A stretch of 64,000 bases of DNA, from positions 4,770,501-4,834,500 of the forward strand of contig NZ_VSRN01000001.1 in assembly GCF_008369915.1 (NCBI RefSeq). The letters are read 5' to 3'. This document shows positions 43,126-52,308 of this stretch, piece after piece. Source of the DNA: Dyadobacter sp. UC 10. Lineage in GTDB: Bacteria; Bacteroidota; Bacteroidia; Cytophagales; Spirosomataceae. Each line of letters starts with the position of its first letter. Position 1 is the stretch's first letter. The notes under the pieces were generated by a model. That model did no database searches. It was not told the origin of the DNA and worked only from the letters and a program-made list of their open reading frames with translations. Made by a program: the position numbers and the translations under genes.

Positions 43126-45342
43126 ATGCAAAGACGAGATTTTATCCGTTCGGCCGGCGTCGCCGGTGGGTTGTTGTTATCATTCCAGGAATTGATGGCT
43201 GGTTCCTGGGAGGCAAAACTGGTTGCGCCCGGCACGGTAGTGCCCGGCACAGCTCTGGGTGACTTTGTACGAATTGACGCCAATGGCGATGTACTGTTCC
43301 AATTTGTAAAACATGAAATGGGGCAGGGCGTCGCCACGGCTATGGCGCAGATTCTGGCGGATGAACTTTGTGCGGATTGGGAAAAAGTGAGAATAGCCTT
43401 TCCGGATGCCGATATGCAGCGCTATCAGAATGACAGGAATGGCGGGCATGATACGGGCGGAAGCTGCACGATCATTTATCAGTGGGACCTGCTGCGCACA
43501 GCGGGCGCGACGGTAAAGCAAATGCTCATCGCAGCCGCAGCCAGGCAATGGAACACGGCGCCGGAGCAGTGCTATGCTGAAAAACATTATGTGTTTCAGA
43601 AAAACACGGCGAAGAAACTCGCTTTCGGAGCATTGGCGCTATCCGCAGCCAAGTTGCCGGTCCCGGCTAAGGTCGAACTGAAAAAAGCGATTGATTTCCA
43701 GATCATCGGAAAGTCAAAACCGGCCAAGCTTGTACCCAAAATCGTTACCGGCGAACTCAAATATGGGATGGATGTGAAGGTGCCCGGGATGCTTTATGCG
43801 GTCATTGCACGTTGTCCGGTTTTTAAAGGGAAACTAAAATCTTTCGACGCTTCGGAAGCAATGAAGATTGCAGGGGCCAGGGACGTCTTCAGTACGCAGC
43901 CAATTGCAGGTTTGCAGCTGAATGCTCCATATATGCCGTACGATATCCGCGAAGGCGTGGCTGTTGTCGCAGATTCATTCTGGGCTGCCAGGCAAATGCA
44001 GGCTAAGCTCATCATTCAGTGGGACGAAGGCCCGAACGGAAAGCTGAGTTCGCCCGATTTCGAAGAAATGGCATGGGCGCGCGCCACGCACCGGACCGAT
44101 CCCACTGGTTTTATCGGCGATGCCAATGCGGTGGCTGACCTGAACCATGTTCGCAAAACAGTGCGCGCTTCGTACGTTTATCCACAGCAGCTGCATTCTT
44201 GCATGGAACCGCTCAACTGCACTGCGCATATGGGCGAAGATGGATGTGAAATCTGGATCGGAACGCAGGCGCCGCATCTGATTGACAGCGAAATACGCCG
44301 TGTTTTCGGGTTTTCTCAGGACAGCGTTAAGATCCATCTTTGCCCGTCGGGAGGTGGTTTTGGCAGACGGTATTACCCTGATATGGCAGTGGAAGCAGCT
44401 TTTGTTTCCAGGCAGGCGGGCAATGTACCAGTGAAAATGATCTGGACACGTGAGGACGACCATCAGGCGAATTTGGCGCACCTTTTCCAGCACATGGAAT
44501 ATCAGGCTGCATTAGACAAGGACAACAATTTGTATGCGTGGTACGAAAAGGAGATCAGGACTTACACCTGGTCGGCCAGGTATATGGACCCGAAACTGCC
44601 GTCAATGGCATATGCAATCCCGAATGTGCGCTATGATTTTGAAGATATGATCCAGCAGGAACTGGTGCATTCATCGGCCTGGCGAGGCGTGGATGGTCAT
44701 GGTCGGTTTTATGGTGAGTGCTTTCTGGACGAAGTAGCCGCGGAATTGAAACGCGATCCGCTCGAATTCCGTCTGGCGCTTTTAAACGGTGGAAAAGATA
44801 CTTATGTCGGGGATGCGATACCAGTTCACGGGTCGAGGATCTTGCGGGTATTGAAACTGGCCGCCGAAAAAGCGAAATGGGGTGAACCATTACCGCCAGG
44901 CCGGGGAAAGGGCATCGCAGTAAGTACATTCGGATACAGCTATTGTGCAGTTATTGCAGACGTTACCATGCATGAAAACAAGCTTACTATCAACAAAATG
45001 ACCATTGCCATCGACTGCGGGAAAGTCATTAATCCGTCGGGTGTCGAGCAACAAATGACCGGGGGCATTGTATGGAGCCTTACCGCATTATTATATGGTG
45101 GACTGCCTATTAAAAATGGCCGGGCGGTGCATACCAACTTCCATGAAAACAAGTTGCTGCGTATGAATGAATGTCCCCCTATGGAAGTGCATTTCGTTGA
45201 CACCGATGAACAAAGGCCGGGCGGAGTAGGTGAAGTATCCAGTCCGCTGGGCGTTCCGGCAGTATTGAATGCGATCTTCGCTGCCAGCGGTAAAAGGATC
45301 CGGAAGATCCCGCTGGAAATGCAGGGGATTGGTACGGCTTAG
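43126..45342 (+). CDS. Molybdopterin-binding large subunit of xanthine dehydrogenase family (IorB-like)
   Basis: A 738-aa large subunit with a Tat signal (MQRRDFIRSAGVAGG). Molybdopterin cytosine-type contact motifs include FVKHEMGQGVATAMAQILAD, DTGGSCTI, PSGGGFGRRYYPD, SAWRGVDGHGRFYGECFLDE and RPGGVGEVSSPLGVPAVLNA; the active-site Glu is expected in GVGEVSSP. There is no FAD subunit, as in the IorAB type, so electrons probably go from the iron-sulfur subunit to a cytochrome c. A di-haem cytochrome gene lies 10 kb away, but no link is proven. The substrate is unknown. Confidence 0.93.
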   Translation: MQRRDFIRSAGVAGGLLLSFQELMAGSWEAKLVAPGTVVPGTALGDFVRIDANGDVLFQFVKHEMGQGVATAMAQILADELCADWEKVRIAFPDADMQRYQNDRNGGHDTGGSCTIIYQWDLLRTAGATVKQMLIAAAARQWNTAPEQCYAEKHYVFQKNTAKKLAFGALALSAAKLPVPAKVELKKAIDFQIIGKSKPAKLVPKIVTGELKYGMDVKVPGMLYAVIARCPVFKGKLKSFDASEAMKIAGARDVFSTQPIAGLQLNAPYMPYDIREGVAVVADSFWAARQMQAKLIIQWDEGPNGKLSSPDFEEMAWARATHRTDPTGFIGDANAVADLNHVRKTVRASYVYPQQLHSCMEPLNCTAHMGEDGCEIWIGTQAPHLIDSEIRRVFGFSQDSVKIHLCPSGGGFGRRYYPDMAVEAAFVSRQAGNVPVKMIWTREDDHQANLAHLFQHMEYQAALDKDNNLYAWYEKEIRTYTWSARYMDPKLPSMAYAIPNVRYDFEDMIQQELVHSSAWRGVDGHGRFYGECFLDEVAAELKRDPLEFRLALLNGGKDTYVGDAIPVHGSRILRVLKLAAEKAKWGEPLPPGRGKGIAVSTFGYSYCAVIADVTMHENKLTINKMTIAIDCGKVINPSGVEQQMTGGIVWSLTALLYGGLPIKNGRAVHTNFHENKLLRMNECPPMEVHFVDTDEQRPGGVGEVSSPLGVPAVLNAIFAASGKRIRKIPLEMQGIGTA

Positions 45343-45433
45343 GAAAGTCTGGTTTTGATTAAAATATTTTCACAAGCTGCTGACATAGTGCTGTCAATGC
45401 GGGCGCTTTTTTTTGCTTAAAAATTCTAACTAG

Positions 45434-46057
45434 ATGAAAAAACTAGATTTGACCCAACACTACAAAGCATATTACAATGCTGATGAAAGCCCGCAGCTGG
45501 TAGACATTGAAAAGGCGCAGTTTATTTCGATCACGGGCAAAGGAGACCCGGCAGAGCAGGAATATGCTGACAAGTTGCAGGCCCTGTATGCTACCGCGTA
45601 CGCGATTAAGTTTCTTTGTAAATCAGAAGGCAAAGATTTCGTAGTCCCAAAGCTTCAGGGGCAGTGGAGTTTTGACGACAGTGCGTATAAAAATGTCTCC
45701 ATGGAAGAAGCTCCGGCACTTGTCCCCCGCAGTGTATGGGAATACAGAATGCTGATTCGAATGCCTGACTTTGTGAACGAAAATCTGCTGAAAGCTGCCG
45801 TGCAAACTGTCACTGTTAAAAAGAAAATCCGATTGGCGGCAGATGTCGAATTTTACCAAATGCAGGAAGGTAAGGCTGTTCAGATGCTCCATGTGGGCCC
45901 ATTTTCAACCGAAATTCAATCTTTGAAAAAGATGCAATCATTTATGACAGCGCATAACTTGCAGAAAAATGGATTGCATCATGAAATCTATCTTTCGGAT
46001 TTTAGAAAAGTAGCACCCGAAAAGTTGAGAACAATTTTAAGGGAACCCGTTAAGTAA
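45434..46057 (+). CDS. GyrI-like small-molecule binding domain protein
   Basis: A 207-aa soluble protein with a GyrI-like domain over its whole length, including YALYATAYAIKF-like packing (LYATAYAIKFLCKSEGKDF), LQGQWSF, WEYRMLIRMPDFV and AVQMLHVGPFSTE. The family binds or hydrolyses small amphipathic molecules and is related to AraC-linked multidrug-binding domains. A separate promoter is not recognised in the 91-base gap. It is followed closely by an OsmC gene, which suggests a shared stress or detoxification role. Confidence 0.87.
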   Translation: MKKLDLTQHYKAYYNADESPQLVDIEKAQFISITGKGDPAEQEYADKLQALYATAYAIKFLCKSEGKDFVVPKLQGQWSFDDSAYKNVSMEEAPALVPRSVWEYRMLIRMPDFVNENLLKAAVQTVTVKKKIRLAADVEFYQMQEGKAVQMLHVGPFSTEIQSLKKMQSFMTAHNLQKNGLHHEIYLSDFRKVAPEKLRTILREPVK

Positions 46058-46074
46058 ACTTTTAATCTCATCAT

Positions 46075-46548
46075 ATGGGTAAAGAACATCACTACGCAGC
46101 GACAATCATCTGGACAGGCAACAAGGGTACCGGAACATCCGGTTATCAGGCCTACGGACGCGATCACGTCATCGAAATTGAAAACAAGCCAGTACTACAT
46201 GCTTCTTCCGATCCGGCTTTCAGAGGGGACCGCACCAGGCATAACCCGGAAGAGCTGCTGTTATCCTCATTGTCGTCCTGCCATATGTTATGGTACCTGC
46301 ACCTTTGCTCGGAAGCGTCTGTGAGGGTGACCGACTACGTGGATAAGGCTGCCGGAATCATGGTTGAAACACTGGATGGGGGAGGGAGGTTTGCAGAAGT
46401 AACACTGAATCCGGTAGTGCATGTATCTGATCCCTCCATGATTGAAAAGGCGATCAGCTTACATGGGAAAGCCAACGAATTGTGCTTTATCGCCAACTCG
46501 GTCAACTTCCCTGTTTTGCACCGGGCAGAAGTTCATGTGGCAGATTGA
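46075..46548 (+). CDS. OsmC family protein
   Basis: A 157-aa OsmC/Ohr-fold protein. It has the usual start (YAATIIWTGNKGTG), the FRGDRTRHNPEELLLSSLSSC helix with the first reactive-type Cys, and NELCFIANSVNFPV with the second Cys. Members reduce organic hydroperoxides with the Cys pair. It lies 17 bases after the GyrI-like gene, likely on one transcript, and converges with the lipoprotein gene on the other strand. Confidence 0.91.
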   Translation: MGKEHHYAATIIWTGNKGTGTSGYQAYGRDHVIEIENKPVLHASSDPAFRGDRTRHNPEELLLSSLSSCHMLWYLHLCSEASVRVTDYVDKAAGIMVETLDGGGRFAEVTLNPVVHVSDPSMIEKAISLHGKANELCFIANSVNFPVLHRAEVHVAD

Positions 46549-46555
46549 TCCGCTG

Positions 46556-47035
46556 CTAATTGACATTGTTACGATATACTTCAAGGAAGCCGGACAGATC
46601 CTGAATGATCAGGATTTTGGTAATCAATCCACGATCAAAAGTGACGATCATGGCGTAAGGGCTTCGGAAAGTCCGATTGTTTTTCTTTAAAGTATAGGCA
46701 TCGTCACCCAGTATGATCACTTTATCGTCGTGCGCTACAAATTCCATCGGAGCCTGTTGTTTGAATACCGCCGTAGCCGGCAATATCTTCATGAAGTAGT
46801 CAGAAACAGCCTTTTTGCCTTTGAATTGACCGCTGATCGGCGTGCCTTCGCGAATTGTAGCTTCGAAAACAACGTTGTCTGAGAGAATACTGATCAATGG
46901 AGTAAAATCCCAGGTCTTATCCACTTCTTCCATGGTTTCTTTTAATACTAATAGGTTTTTTTTCATTTCATCTGAATTTGAGCAAGTCGAAAAAATTCCG
47001 GCAAACATTAGCGATATGATTCTTTTCAAAAGCAT
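46556..47035 (-). CDS. SnoaL/NTF2-like lipoprotein
   Basis: A small lipoprotein (lipobox FSTC) with an NTF2-like cone fold: TWDFTPLISILSDNVVFEAT, ISGQFKGKKAVSDYFMKILP, FVAHDDKVIILGDD and FRSPYAMIVTFDRGLITKIL. NTF2-like proteins bind small ligands or act as isomerases; no activity is assigned. ATG 47035 (MLLKRIISLM) is preferred over 47056 because it begins directly with the basic/hydrophobic signal and leaves promoter room in the short divergent gap. Confidence 0.82.
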   Translation of the reverse strand: MLLKRIISLMFAGIFSTCSNSDEMKKNLLVLKETMEEVDKTWDFTPLISILSDNVVFEATIREGTPISGQFKGKKAVSDYFMKILPATAVFKQQAPMEFVAHDDKVIILGDDAYTLKKNNRTFRSPYAMIVTFDRGLITKILIIQDLSGFLEVYRNNVN

Positions 47036-47100
47036 TGCGTTGATTTTTTGTGTCAAATTTCGTGCGGTTAGACGATAAAAAAATTAAAGTATTTTAATAA

Positions 47101-47715
47101 ATGGCTGCTGCTGAGATTTTTACGGATCATTTTAAAAAGCTCGTCACGCACATGAAAAACTATGTTGACCTGACAACCGAAGAGTTGTGTTTAATCGAAG
47201 AACATTTCCAGGTTGCGTCTTTCAAGAAGAAAGATATGGTGTTAACAAAGGGTCAGGTTTGCCGGCACACCGCATTTGTAACCAGGGGATCCTTCCGGAC
47301 ATTCATTGTAGACGAGCAGGGGAACGAGCACATCAGCAGGTTTGCGCTGGAAGATTGGTGGCTGGGCGACTTGATGAGCTTTATCGACCAGTCACCGGCA
47401 ACGTTAAATATCCAGGCTCTGGAAGAATCGGTTGTAGTCCGCATTTCATTTGAGCATCTTGAAGAGCTCTATTTCAAAGCGCCGGTAATGGAGCGGTTTT
47501 TCCGGCTGGCCTATCAGCGATCGCTGGCACATTTGTTAGTGCAAAAGAGCGAACTGATCACGGAATCGGCGGAAGAGCGGTATGAAAAGTTTTTAAACAC
47601 CTATCCTTCCATTGGTCAGCGCGTACCTCAATACATGATCGCGTCCTATCTTGGCATGACGCCGGTATCGCTGAGTAATATCCGGAAGAAAAGGTCGCCG
47701 GTTCGTCCGAGTTAG
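47101..47715 (+). CDS. Crp/Fnr family transcriptional regulator
   Basis: A 204-aa regulator: cyclic-nucleotide-binding-like beta-barrel (about 20-120; FKKKDMVLTKGQVCRHTAFV, FRTFIVDEQGNEHISRF), a long dimer helix, and a short C-terminal helix-turn-helix (VPQYMIASYLGMTPVSLSNI). There is no Fnr Cys cluster. The ECF sigma gene starts 10 bases downstream, so the two are probably one regulatory unit. The ligand is unknown. Confidence 0.91.
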   Translation: MAAAEIFTDHFKKLVTHMKNYVDLTTEELCLIEEHFQVASFKKKDMVLTKGQVCRHTAFVTRGSFRTFIVDEQGNEHISRFALEDWWLGDLMSFIDQSPATLNIQALEESVVVRISFEHLEELYFKAPVMERFFRLAYQRSLAHLLVQKSELITESAEERYEKFLNTYPSIGQRVPQYMIASYLGMTPVSLSNIRKKRSPVRPS

Positions 47716-47725
47716 CATTTATCAT

Positions 47726-48574
47726 ATGAAAGACGCATTGCCACTGTATAAATCCTATTTATTTTCAGTAGCCTACAACATACTTGGTCAGATACAGGAG
47801 GCTGAGGATGTGGTTCAGGATTGTTTCGAGGATATTCTGAGCACTCCCGACAGAGAAGTGCAAAATGAAAAAGCATATCTGACCCGGGTGGTTGCCAATA
47901 AATCCATTGACCGTTTGAAGAAGCTCAAAAAAGAGCGGGAGCAATATCCGGGAACATGGCTGCCCGAGCCCTATCTGCAGACGGAACTGCCGGCCGCGGA
48001 CGAAGAAAAAACGGATATACTTTCTTATGGCTTAATGAGCCTTATCGAACAGCTTAACCCGGTTGAAAGGGCTGTGTTTGTCCTTCGGGAAGCCTTTGAT
48101 TACTCGTATGCCTCACTAGCCGAAATAGTACAGACCAGTGAAACCAATTGCCGCAAGATCCTTTCGCGCGCACGGGTGAAACTCAGATCCGAACCGTTAC
48201 GGCAGACCAACGGTAAGTCACACCGGGAACTGCTCGACGCGTTTCTTCGGGCACATCAGCAAGGAGATATCAAGTCGCTGGCATCGCTGCTGAAGAAAGA
48301 CGTTATCATTTATTCCGACGGCGGAGGGAAAGCTTCGGCGGCATTGAAGCCAGTGACAGGAGCGGATAACGTGATGCAGTTGCTTGAAGCCATATCAGGC
48401 ATGGAAAGCGTTCAGGCGCAGACTGTTCAGATTCTGCGGGTTAACGGGCGCCTGGGACTTGTATTTTTTTCAGGCCAAAAACCCGAAACGATCTTTTGTT
48501 TTGAGGTAGATAAAATGGCTTTCTCGAAAATGTATATCATACGTAATCCGGACAAGATGAAAGTCAGTTATTAG
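47726..48574 (+). CDS. ECF41-like (SigJ-type) sigma factor with SnoaL-like C-terminal domain
   Basis: A 282-aa sigma factor. Region 2 (LFSVAYNILGQIQEAEDVVQ) and region 4 (LNPVERAVFVLREAFDYSYA, SLAEIVQTSETNCRKILSRA) are followed by a SnoaL/NTF2-like domain with SDGGGKASAALKPVTGADNV, the DGGGK-type signature of the ECF41 group. In that group the C-terminal domain acts as a built-in regulator in place of an anti-sigma factor. It follows the Crp-type gene closely. Its stop overlaps the stop of the convergent response regulator gene by 4 bases. Confidence 0.91.
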   Translation: MKDALPLYKSYLFSVAYNILGQIQEAEDVVQDCFEDILSTPDREVQNEKAYLTRVVANKSIDRLKKLKKEREQYPGTWLPEPYLQTELPAADEEKTDILSYGLMSLIEQLNPVERAVFVLREAFDYSYASLAEIVQTSETNCRKILSRARVKLRSEPLRQTNGKSHRELLDAFLRAHQQGDIKSLASLLKKDVIIYSDGGGKASAALKPVTGADNVMQLLEAISGMESVQAQTVQILRVNGRLGLVFFSGQKPETIFCFEVDKMAFSKMYIIRNPDKMKVSY

Positions 48575-49323
48575 CCCAGGAAAAGCCTTCCATTTTGAAC
48601 CAGCTCCATGAATGCTTCACGATAACTTTTGCTGAGTGGGACCTGCCTTTCTCCTATATAAATGGTGTTTCCCTGAATCGCGCCAACTTTTGCAAAATTT
48701 ATGATAAAAGAGCGGTGCACGCGCACAAATGCGGGCCGGGGCAGCATTTGTTCCATTTTTCCCAGTTGCCCCAAAGTCATGATCTTTTCTTTCCCGCAGA
48801 AAATGAGCACATATTCCCCATATGCTTCGATAAGGTCAATGTTGGTATAAGCGATTTTGTGGATTTTGGAATCGGCTTTGACAAACAGATATGCATTTTC
48901 CTGTTCATCGTTTTTAGGCAAAACAGCATTGCTACCGCGTTCTGCGGGCACTTTTTTGTTCAAAAGACAGATGTATTCCGTTGCCCGGCTGGTTGCCTGG
49001 AAAAACCGCTCGAAGGAAATTGGTTTGACCAGATAATCAAGCACAAAAAGCTCATAACCTTGCAAAGCGTATTCTGTGTAGGCCGTCGTGAAAATGGTCA
49101 CCGGTTTGTTTTGTAAAGAACGGAGAAAAGACAGCCCGGTCACATCCGGCATCTGGATGTCCAGAAAAAGTAAATCAATGCGCTGTTTCTGCAAAAAACT
49201 TTGCGCCTCCATGGCCGATGCGCACGCAGCAACCAGGTTTAATTCCGGTATTTTAGAGATATAATCGGTCAGCAGCCGCCGGGCAAGCAGCTCGTCATCG
49301 ACAATCAGGCAGTTTACAGTCAT
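48571..49323 (-). CDS. LytTR family response regulator
   Basis: A 250-aa regulator with a receiver (acidic pair 9-10, phospho-acceptor Asp55 in LLFLDIQMP, TTAYTEYAL, VKPISF) and a LytTR DNA-binding domain (KIAYTNIDLIEAYGEYVLIF, FVRVHRSFIINFAKV). Its ATG overlaps the TGA of the kinase gene (ATGA), so the pair is co-translated. Confidence 0.94.
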   Translation of the reverse strand: MTVNCLIVDDELLARRLLTDYISKIPELNLVAACASAMEAQSFLQKQRIDLLFLDIQMPDVTGLSFLRSLQNKPVTIFTTAYTEYALQGYELFVLDYLVKPISFERFFQATSRATEYICLLNKKVPAERGSNAVLPKNDEQENAYLFVKADSKIHKIAYTNIDLIEAYGEYVLIFCGKEKIMTLGQLGKMEQMLPRPAFVRVHRSFIINFAKVGAIQGNTIYIGERQVPLSKSYREAFMELVQNGRLFLG

Positions 49324-50369
49324 AAGTGAAATATTTTTAAGCTGACCAAGAATTCACCTTCCATCTCAGCTACCTGTAATTCATAATTTTCAGGATATAT
49401 CAGCTGCAATCTTTTGCGCACATTGGCCAGCCCGATTCCTGCTTTCGGTTCCTCATTTAAAGGTTGCTTTGTTGTATTCCCGCACTCGAAATGCAAGGTT
49501 CCTGACATATCCACGCGCAATGAGATATGGATATGCCCGTCGGGATTCGTATCCAGGTCTGAAAATTTAAAGCTGTTTTCAATAAACACTAAAAGGAGCA
49601 ACGGAGCAATGAAATGGTTCGGCTGTACACCGGAGGTTTCCAGCGAAACACGCTTTTGGTAAACATCCGATTTAAGCTGTTGCATGGCAATAATGTTACG
49701 CAAAAACTCCACCTCTTTTTCAAGCTTAACCCGGTCGGCCTGGCAATCATAAAGCGTGTAGCGCAGCAGCTCCGAAAGCTTCATGATCATGGGCGCAGCA
49801 TTGTCGTCTTTCAGGTAAGCCAGCGTGTACACATTGTTCAATGTATTAAAAAGAAAATGCGGATTGATCTGGTTTTTAAGGACTTGCAGCTCTGTTTCCA
49901 ACTGTTTCCTGTGCAGCTCTGACTGTCGTTGCAATGCATAAAAGCGATCGGATGCAAACTTGTAGGCCGTACTGACAATGTGGATTACAAACAGAAAAAA
50001 ATACATCCTGCCGAACTGGAATGCACGCGGATATCTGATTTCACGTTTGCCCGCCAACAAATGCAAACCCGGCTCGGTAAGTTTCATATAAAGTACCGTA
50101 AGCAGAAAGATCAAGATCGCAACCTGTGCTGCGTAAGCCAGATATTTCCTCTTTTCAAGATAATGCGGGATCAAAAAACAAATGGTCGCGAATGCAGTGA
50201 TTCCCTGTGCAGCCACATTAACGGAAGCGGCCCAAGCCGCATTGCCGAACGGTTGAAAGCTGGATAACAGGAATAGCCAGATCAGCCAGTAACAAATCCC
50301 GAGCACATACGGGTTGGCCAGTTTATATTTCCACTCCCTGCTATCCATTGTTCTTTGTTTTTCCTGCAA
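49320..50369 (-). CDS. LytS-type sensor histidine kinase
   Basis: A 349-aa membrane kinase with four or more hydrophobic helices in residues 20-150 and no obvious extracellular domain. It has a coiled segment and the His_kinase motif NQINPHFLFNTLNNVYTLAY. The ATPase end is LLVFIENSFKFSDLD and AGIGLANVRKRLQLIYPENY. ATG 50348 (MDSREWK) is an alternative start. It forms a two-gene unit with the overlapping LytTR gene. The 226-base gap upstream holds no recognisable gene. Confidence 0.92.
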   Translation of the reverse strand: MQEKQRTMDSREWKYKLANPYVLGICYWLIWLFLLSSFQPFGNAAWAASVNVAAQGITAFATICFLIPHYLEKRKYLAYAAQVAILIFLLTVLYMKLTEPGLHLLAGKREIRYPRAFQFGRMYFFLFVIHIVSTAYKFASDRFYALQRQSELHRKQLETELQVLKNQINPHFLFNTLNNVYTLAYLKDDNAAPMIMKLSELLRYTLYDCQADRVKLEKEVEFLRNIIAMQQLKSDVYQKRVSLETSGVQPNHFIAPLLLLVFIENSFKFSDLDTNPDGHIHISLRVDMSGTLHFECGNTTKQPLNEEPKAGIGLANVRKRLQLIYPENYELQVAEMEGEFLVSLKIFHL

Positions 50370-50595
50370 GTGTAAGATAAAAGTGACCTATGCAAAAAAT
50401 TGTCCGCTCAACTTACCAATTCTTCGCATAAACGAATCCTTTTTTCACATGAATGGATTTCAATGGTCGCCCTGGGTCGCTCAAAGGGGCTTTTTGTGAT
50501 TTTATGCAGGAAATCGCCGCGTTCGATGAATTTTTTTCCATTTGCAAAATTTAGAAAGTTGGTTTGAAACAGATACAACAAAAATCTATCAAACC

Positions 50596-50973
50596 ATGGA
50601 AAAGAAACATGTAATCATGACCGCGCTTTTCGGGCTGGTATTCCTTTCAAATCCCTTATTCGCACAGAAGGTGCTGATGGAAAAGCCCGCCACAGAACGG
50701 GCAAAAATGCAGACACAACGCATGGCCACCACCCTGAAACTGGATTCGGCGCAGACCGGGAAAGTGGAAAAAATCAATCTGACCTATGCCCAAAAACTGG
50801 ATCCGATCATGCTCGGCAACGGCAGCAGAATGTTTAAGCTGAAAGCGGTAAGGGCACTTCAAAGCGAAAAAGAGGCCGAGCTGAAACAGGTTTTGAGCCA
50901 GGAACAATTCAATCAGTTTAAACAGCAGCAACAGGAACGAAAAGATGAAATCAGGAAAAACAGGAGGTCTTAA
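50596..50973 (+). CDS. Small secreted helical protein, Spy/CpxP-like
   Basis: A 125-aa exported protein. The signal peptide ends in LFAQ. The mature part is helical and charged: MATTLKLDSAQTGKVEKINL, YAQKLDPIM, and LKQVLSQEQFNQFKQQQQER. The pattern of a first helix ending in LDSAQ and a later LSQEQ is shared with DUF4890 and Spy/CpxP-like periplasmic chaperones. The ATG at 50596 begins the signal; the longer frame to 50542 does not. Its end overlaps the start of the beta-propeller gene by 29 bases. Confidence 0.8.
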   Translation: MEKKHVIMTALFGLVFLSNPLFAQKVLMEKPATERAKMQTQRMATTLKLDSAQTGKVEKINLTYAQKLDPIMLGNGSRMFKLKAVRALQSEKEAELKQVLSQEQFNQFKQQQQERKDEIRKNRRS

Positions 50974-52261
50974 TTGGTCATTGGGGAGGGGCTTGCTGAT
51001 GGCCGGATTGTTTTTGGCAGGGTGCAAAACCAGCGAACCGGGCAGATCCGAAATATTGGACCCTGCCTATGGTCCAGGCTGGTCGGCTGTGCATGCCGAC
51101 AGCCGCAACTCCGATTACTCGCCTTTGCAAGGTCCCCGCAAAGTTGAACTCGCGTGGCATCGCAAATTTGACGGTACCATTAACCTTGGCCCGACCATTG
51201 GCAGGCAAGGGCAAGTTTACATAACGACCAATGCCGGTGACTGCTATTTGTATGCATTGGATCCCCGGACGGGAAAAACGGTTTGGTGTACCGATAAAGT
51301 AAACAAATTCGCTGTTGCTTCGTCTGCCCTCCTCGATGAGCAGGGACGACTTTTCATCGCGGATAATGAAGCTATGCATGCATTTGACGCATCCGGAAAC
51401 CTGCTCTGGGAAACGAAGATCAAGGGCTTTCCATTCTCCGCGCAATTCACACAGACCGGCAGGCTGATCTTCATTACCCACATCGGCGTCATTTATGTGC
51501 TCGACCGAAAGACAGGTGCATTTGTTTTAGATCCGCACCCGCTTTCAGCCGAACTTCCGTCTGACCCGGACTTTGATCCCAGGGCCTGCATGCGCGGCAC
51601 TGCGGATTGTCCCTGCGCAAATACGGTTGCCATCGACCAGCAGACGGGCCGGTTCTTTTTTACTTACTGGGCACCGGGAGCGGCCCGGGCCAGCGTTCGG
51701 GCGATGGTTTACTCGGAAAAGGACGGGCCTGCGATCAAACCGTTGTGGGAGCATAAAGAGCTTCCCGGCGGCAGCGCCTCCAGCCCGGATATTTCGTCAG
51801 ACGGTTCGCGCATTTATGTCAATGATAATGCGGGCGGCCTGCACGCCATCGACGCGGCCAAGGGCAATAGCATATGGAAATATAATATTGGTTATGAGCC
51901 GGGAGGGAGCCAGTCCACTTCGCCCGAAGGCCTTATTATGCCTGCCGGTGGCGGTACAGCGCCGCTCATGTGCATTCAGGATGTCGGTCAGGAAGCGAAA
52001 CTGGTGTGGAAAAAGGACAGCCTGAACCACCTGGGGTTGCCTATGCAGACAGCCGGGAACCTGGTGTATGCCACCGTTGCGGGTTCGCCCGATAAATCCT
52101 ACAAAGAACTGGTAGTCGTTGACACAAAAACGGGTGAAGTCCTCGACCGCATGCCATTCCCCGGCAAAACGCTCTTTACGGTCGGAACTACGATTGGCCC
52201 GGAAGGTAACGTGTATGTGCCTGCCTTTGACGGGACTCTGTTTGCTTTCCGGCCGAGGTGA
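50945..52261 (+). CDS. PQQ-like beta-propeller repeat lipoprotein
   Basis: A 438-aa lipoprotein (lipobox FLAGC) with an outer-membrane-assembly BamB/PQQ-dehydrogenase-like propeller. Repeats of the type YLYALDPRTGKTVW, AMHAFDASGNLLWE, GLHAIDAAKGNSIWK and LVVVDTKTGEVLDRM are visible. No PQQ-dehydrogenase catalytic or Ca-binding set is seen, so a binding or scaffold role is more likely than oxidation. The start at 50945 overlaps the upstream gene; ATG 50999 (MAGLFLAGC) would still give a signal but a very short one. Confidence 0.86.
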   Translation: MKSGKTGGLNWSLGRGLLMAGLFLAGCKTSEPGRSEILDPAYGPGWSAVHADSRNSDYSPLQGPRKVELAWHRKFDGTINLGPTIGRQGQVYITTNAGDCYLYALDPRTGKTVWCTDKVNKFAVASSALLDEQGRLFIADNEAMHAFDASGNLLWETKIKGFPFSAQFTQTGRLIFITHIGVIYVLDRKTGAFVLDPHPLSAELPSDPDFDPRACMRGTADCPCANTVAIDQQTGRFFFTYWAPGAARASVRAMVYSEKDGPAIKPLWEHKELPGGSASSPDISSDGSRIYVNDNAGGLHAIDAAKGNSIWKYNIGYEPGGSQSTSPEGLIMPAGGGTAPLMCIQDVGQEAKLVWKKDSLNHLGLPMQTAGNLVYATVAGSPDKSYKELVVVDTKTGEVLDRMPFPGKTLFTVGTTIGPEGNVYVPAFDGTLFAFRPR

Positions 52262-52308
52262 TTTTTAGCTACATAACATTGAATTTTTAGTCAGAAAAAT
52301 AGAATAAC

